Shown: piece by piece, positions 5,187 to 6,064 of the stretch
Layout: every line of letters begins with the position of its first letter
Position numbering within the stretch: position 1 is the first letter of the stretch
Assembly (NCBI GenBank): GCA_031258755.1
Contig: JAIRMK010000193.1
Coordinates: 1 to 6,064 of the forward strand
From: Prevotellaceae bacterium
GTDB lineage: Bacteria; Bacteroidota; Bacteroidia; Bacteroidales; UBA932
DNA: 6,064 bases
Direction: 5' to 3'
Translations under genes and position numbers: made by a program
The notes under the pieces: model-generated
Told to the model about the DNA's origin: nothing
What the model saw: only the letters and a program-made list of their open reading frames with translations
The model's database searches: none

Positions 5187-6064
5187 ATGAAACTCTATAA
5201 GCTGTTTGTGCAACACCCTGCTGTGTGTACCGACAGTCGCAATGTCATTAAAAACAGTATTTTTTTCGCCCTCAAAGGGGAACATTTTGATGGCAATCGT
5301 TTTGCGCTTCAAGCACTGGAACAGGGTGCAGCCTATGCTGTAGTAGATGATCCCACATTGCCGCTGCACCCTAAGTTTGTCTTTACCGGCAACGCCCTGA
5401 AATCCTTGCAGGACTTGGCTTGCACACACCGGAAAAAACTTAAAATTCCCATATTAGCCATTACCGGCACCAACGGCAAAACAACCACCAAAGAATTAGC
5501 CGCGCAAGTGCTCTCTACAAAATATAAAGTAAGCGTCACCTGCGGCAACCTCAACAATCATATTGGCGTACCCCTTACCCTGCTGCGCATGAACAGGGAC
5601 ACACAAATCGGCATAGTGGAAATGGGCGCCAGCCATCCGGGCGAGATTGCACAACTTTGCCGCATGGCATTGCCCAACTATGGACTCATCACAAATGTGG
5701 GTAAAGCGCACCTCCAGGGTTTCGGCTCATTGGAAGGCGTGCGCAAAGCCAAGGGTGAACTCTACGATTACCTTGCAAAAAACCGCGGTACTATTTTTTA
5801 CAACATCGACAATCCGCTGCTTCGCGATATGATTAAGGAGCATCACTGCGAACAGTTGATCCCCTACGGCATCGACAAAGACCAAGTAACCATTCTTCCC
5901 ACCGACGACACACACCCCTTTCTGCGCCTCGCCATCAACAATCTTCCTGAAATCAATACCCATCTCATAGGAGACTACAATACCGACAACGTACTTGCCG
6001 CATTGGCCATAGGTCATACTTTCGGCGTTTCGCCACACGACGCCGTAACCGCCATCAACCATTA
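5187..6064 (+). CDS. murF: UDP-N-acetylmuramoyl-tripeptide--D-alanyl-D-alanine ligase MurF (3' end outside window)
   Basis: MurF adds D-Ala-D-Ala to UDP-MurNAc-tripeptide, the last cytoplasmic step of the peptidoglycan precursor, using ATP. The frame is open from the ATG at 5187 to the window end: 292 codons plus two bases. Visible are the N-terminal substrate domain (TDSRN at 15-19, FFALKGEHFDGNRF), the Mur-ligase ATP loop ITGTNGKTTTKE (92-103), TCGNLNNHIGVPLTLLR, EMGASHPGEI (from E145), and TNVGKAHLQGFGS (169-181) with AKGE after it. The latter includes the lysine position that is carbamylated in Mur ligases. IGDYNTDNVLAALAIG lies near the edge. GNLNNHIGVPLT and GFGS separate it from MurC, MurD and MurE. 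Its ATG is the base after the porK TAA, with no Shine-Dalgarno sequence or promoter between them, so it is almost certainly read from the porK transcript. What lies downstream is unknown. Confidence 0.93.
   Translation, partial: MKLYKLFVQHPAVCTDSRNVIKNSIFFALKGEHFDGNRFALQALEQGAAYAVVDDPTLPLHPKFVFTGNALKSLQDLACTHRKKLKIPILAITGTNGKTTTKELAAQVLSTKYKVSVTCGNLNNHIGVPLTLLRMNRDTQIGIVEMGASHPGEIAQLCRMALPNYGLITNVGKAHLQGFGSLEGVRKAKGELYDYLAKNRGTIFYNIDNPLLRDMIKEHHCEQLIPYGIDKDQVTILPTDDTHPFLRLAINNLPEINTHLIGDYNTDNVLAALAIGHTFGVSPHDAVTAINH

Noticed and set aside
5052..6062. Several minus-strand reading frames opposite porK and murF
   Set aside because: Each is antisense to clear PorK or MurF motifs, with unlikely composition and no recognisable domains.
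1..6064. CRISPR arrays, tRNA or rRNA genes, insertion sequences
   Set aside because: No regularly spaced repeats, cloverleaf-like sequence, transposase motif or terminal inverted repeats were seen; nearly all of the window is protein coding and no gap exceeds about 125 bp.

Overview
The window comes from a member of the phylum Bacteroidota, most likely order Bacteroidales. Three core genes of the type IX secretion system (T9SS), which is confined to this phylum, are present. Good matches to the Bacteroidota -7 promoter consensus TAnnTTTG lie upstream of each of them, and Shine-Dalgarno sequences are absent, as is usual in the phylum. The genus cannot be fixed from the sequence.

Layout. Positions 1-726 (+) are the 3' part of an ABC-F ATPase gene that begins outside the window. 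It converges, across 40 bp with no clear terminator, on a minus-strand pair: porV (1242-2435, T9SS outer-membrane protein) followed by an overlapping ispF (767-1255, isoprenoid biosynthesis). A 123-bp AT-rich divergent promoter region (2436-2558) separates porV from the plus-strand genes porP (2559-3593, PorP/SprF-type outer-membrane protein) and porK (3675-5186, GldK/PorK lipoprotein). An 81-bp gap with its own promoter lies between porP and porK. murF (5187 to the window edge), a peptidoglycan precursor ligase, starts on the base after the porK stop codon and runs off the window.

How the genes fit together. PorV shuttles and anchors T9SS cargo at the outer membrane. PorK is the lipoprotein half of the periplasmic PorK/PorN ring, and PorP is an outer-membrane protein tied to that ring. 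The divergent arrangement would allow joint control of an attachment component and ring components. ispF and murF are housekeeping envelope or isoprenoid genes carried as second genes in each direction. The usual porL-porM-porN genes do not follow porK directly.

Nothing here is a wholly undescribed system. The points most worth checking are the gene order (porV divergent from porP-porK, and porK abutting murF), two inverted repeats placed on the por promoters, and a probable leaderless or near-leaderless porP transcript.
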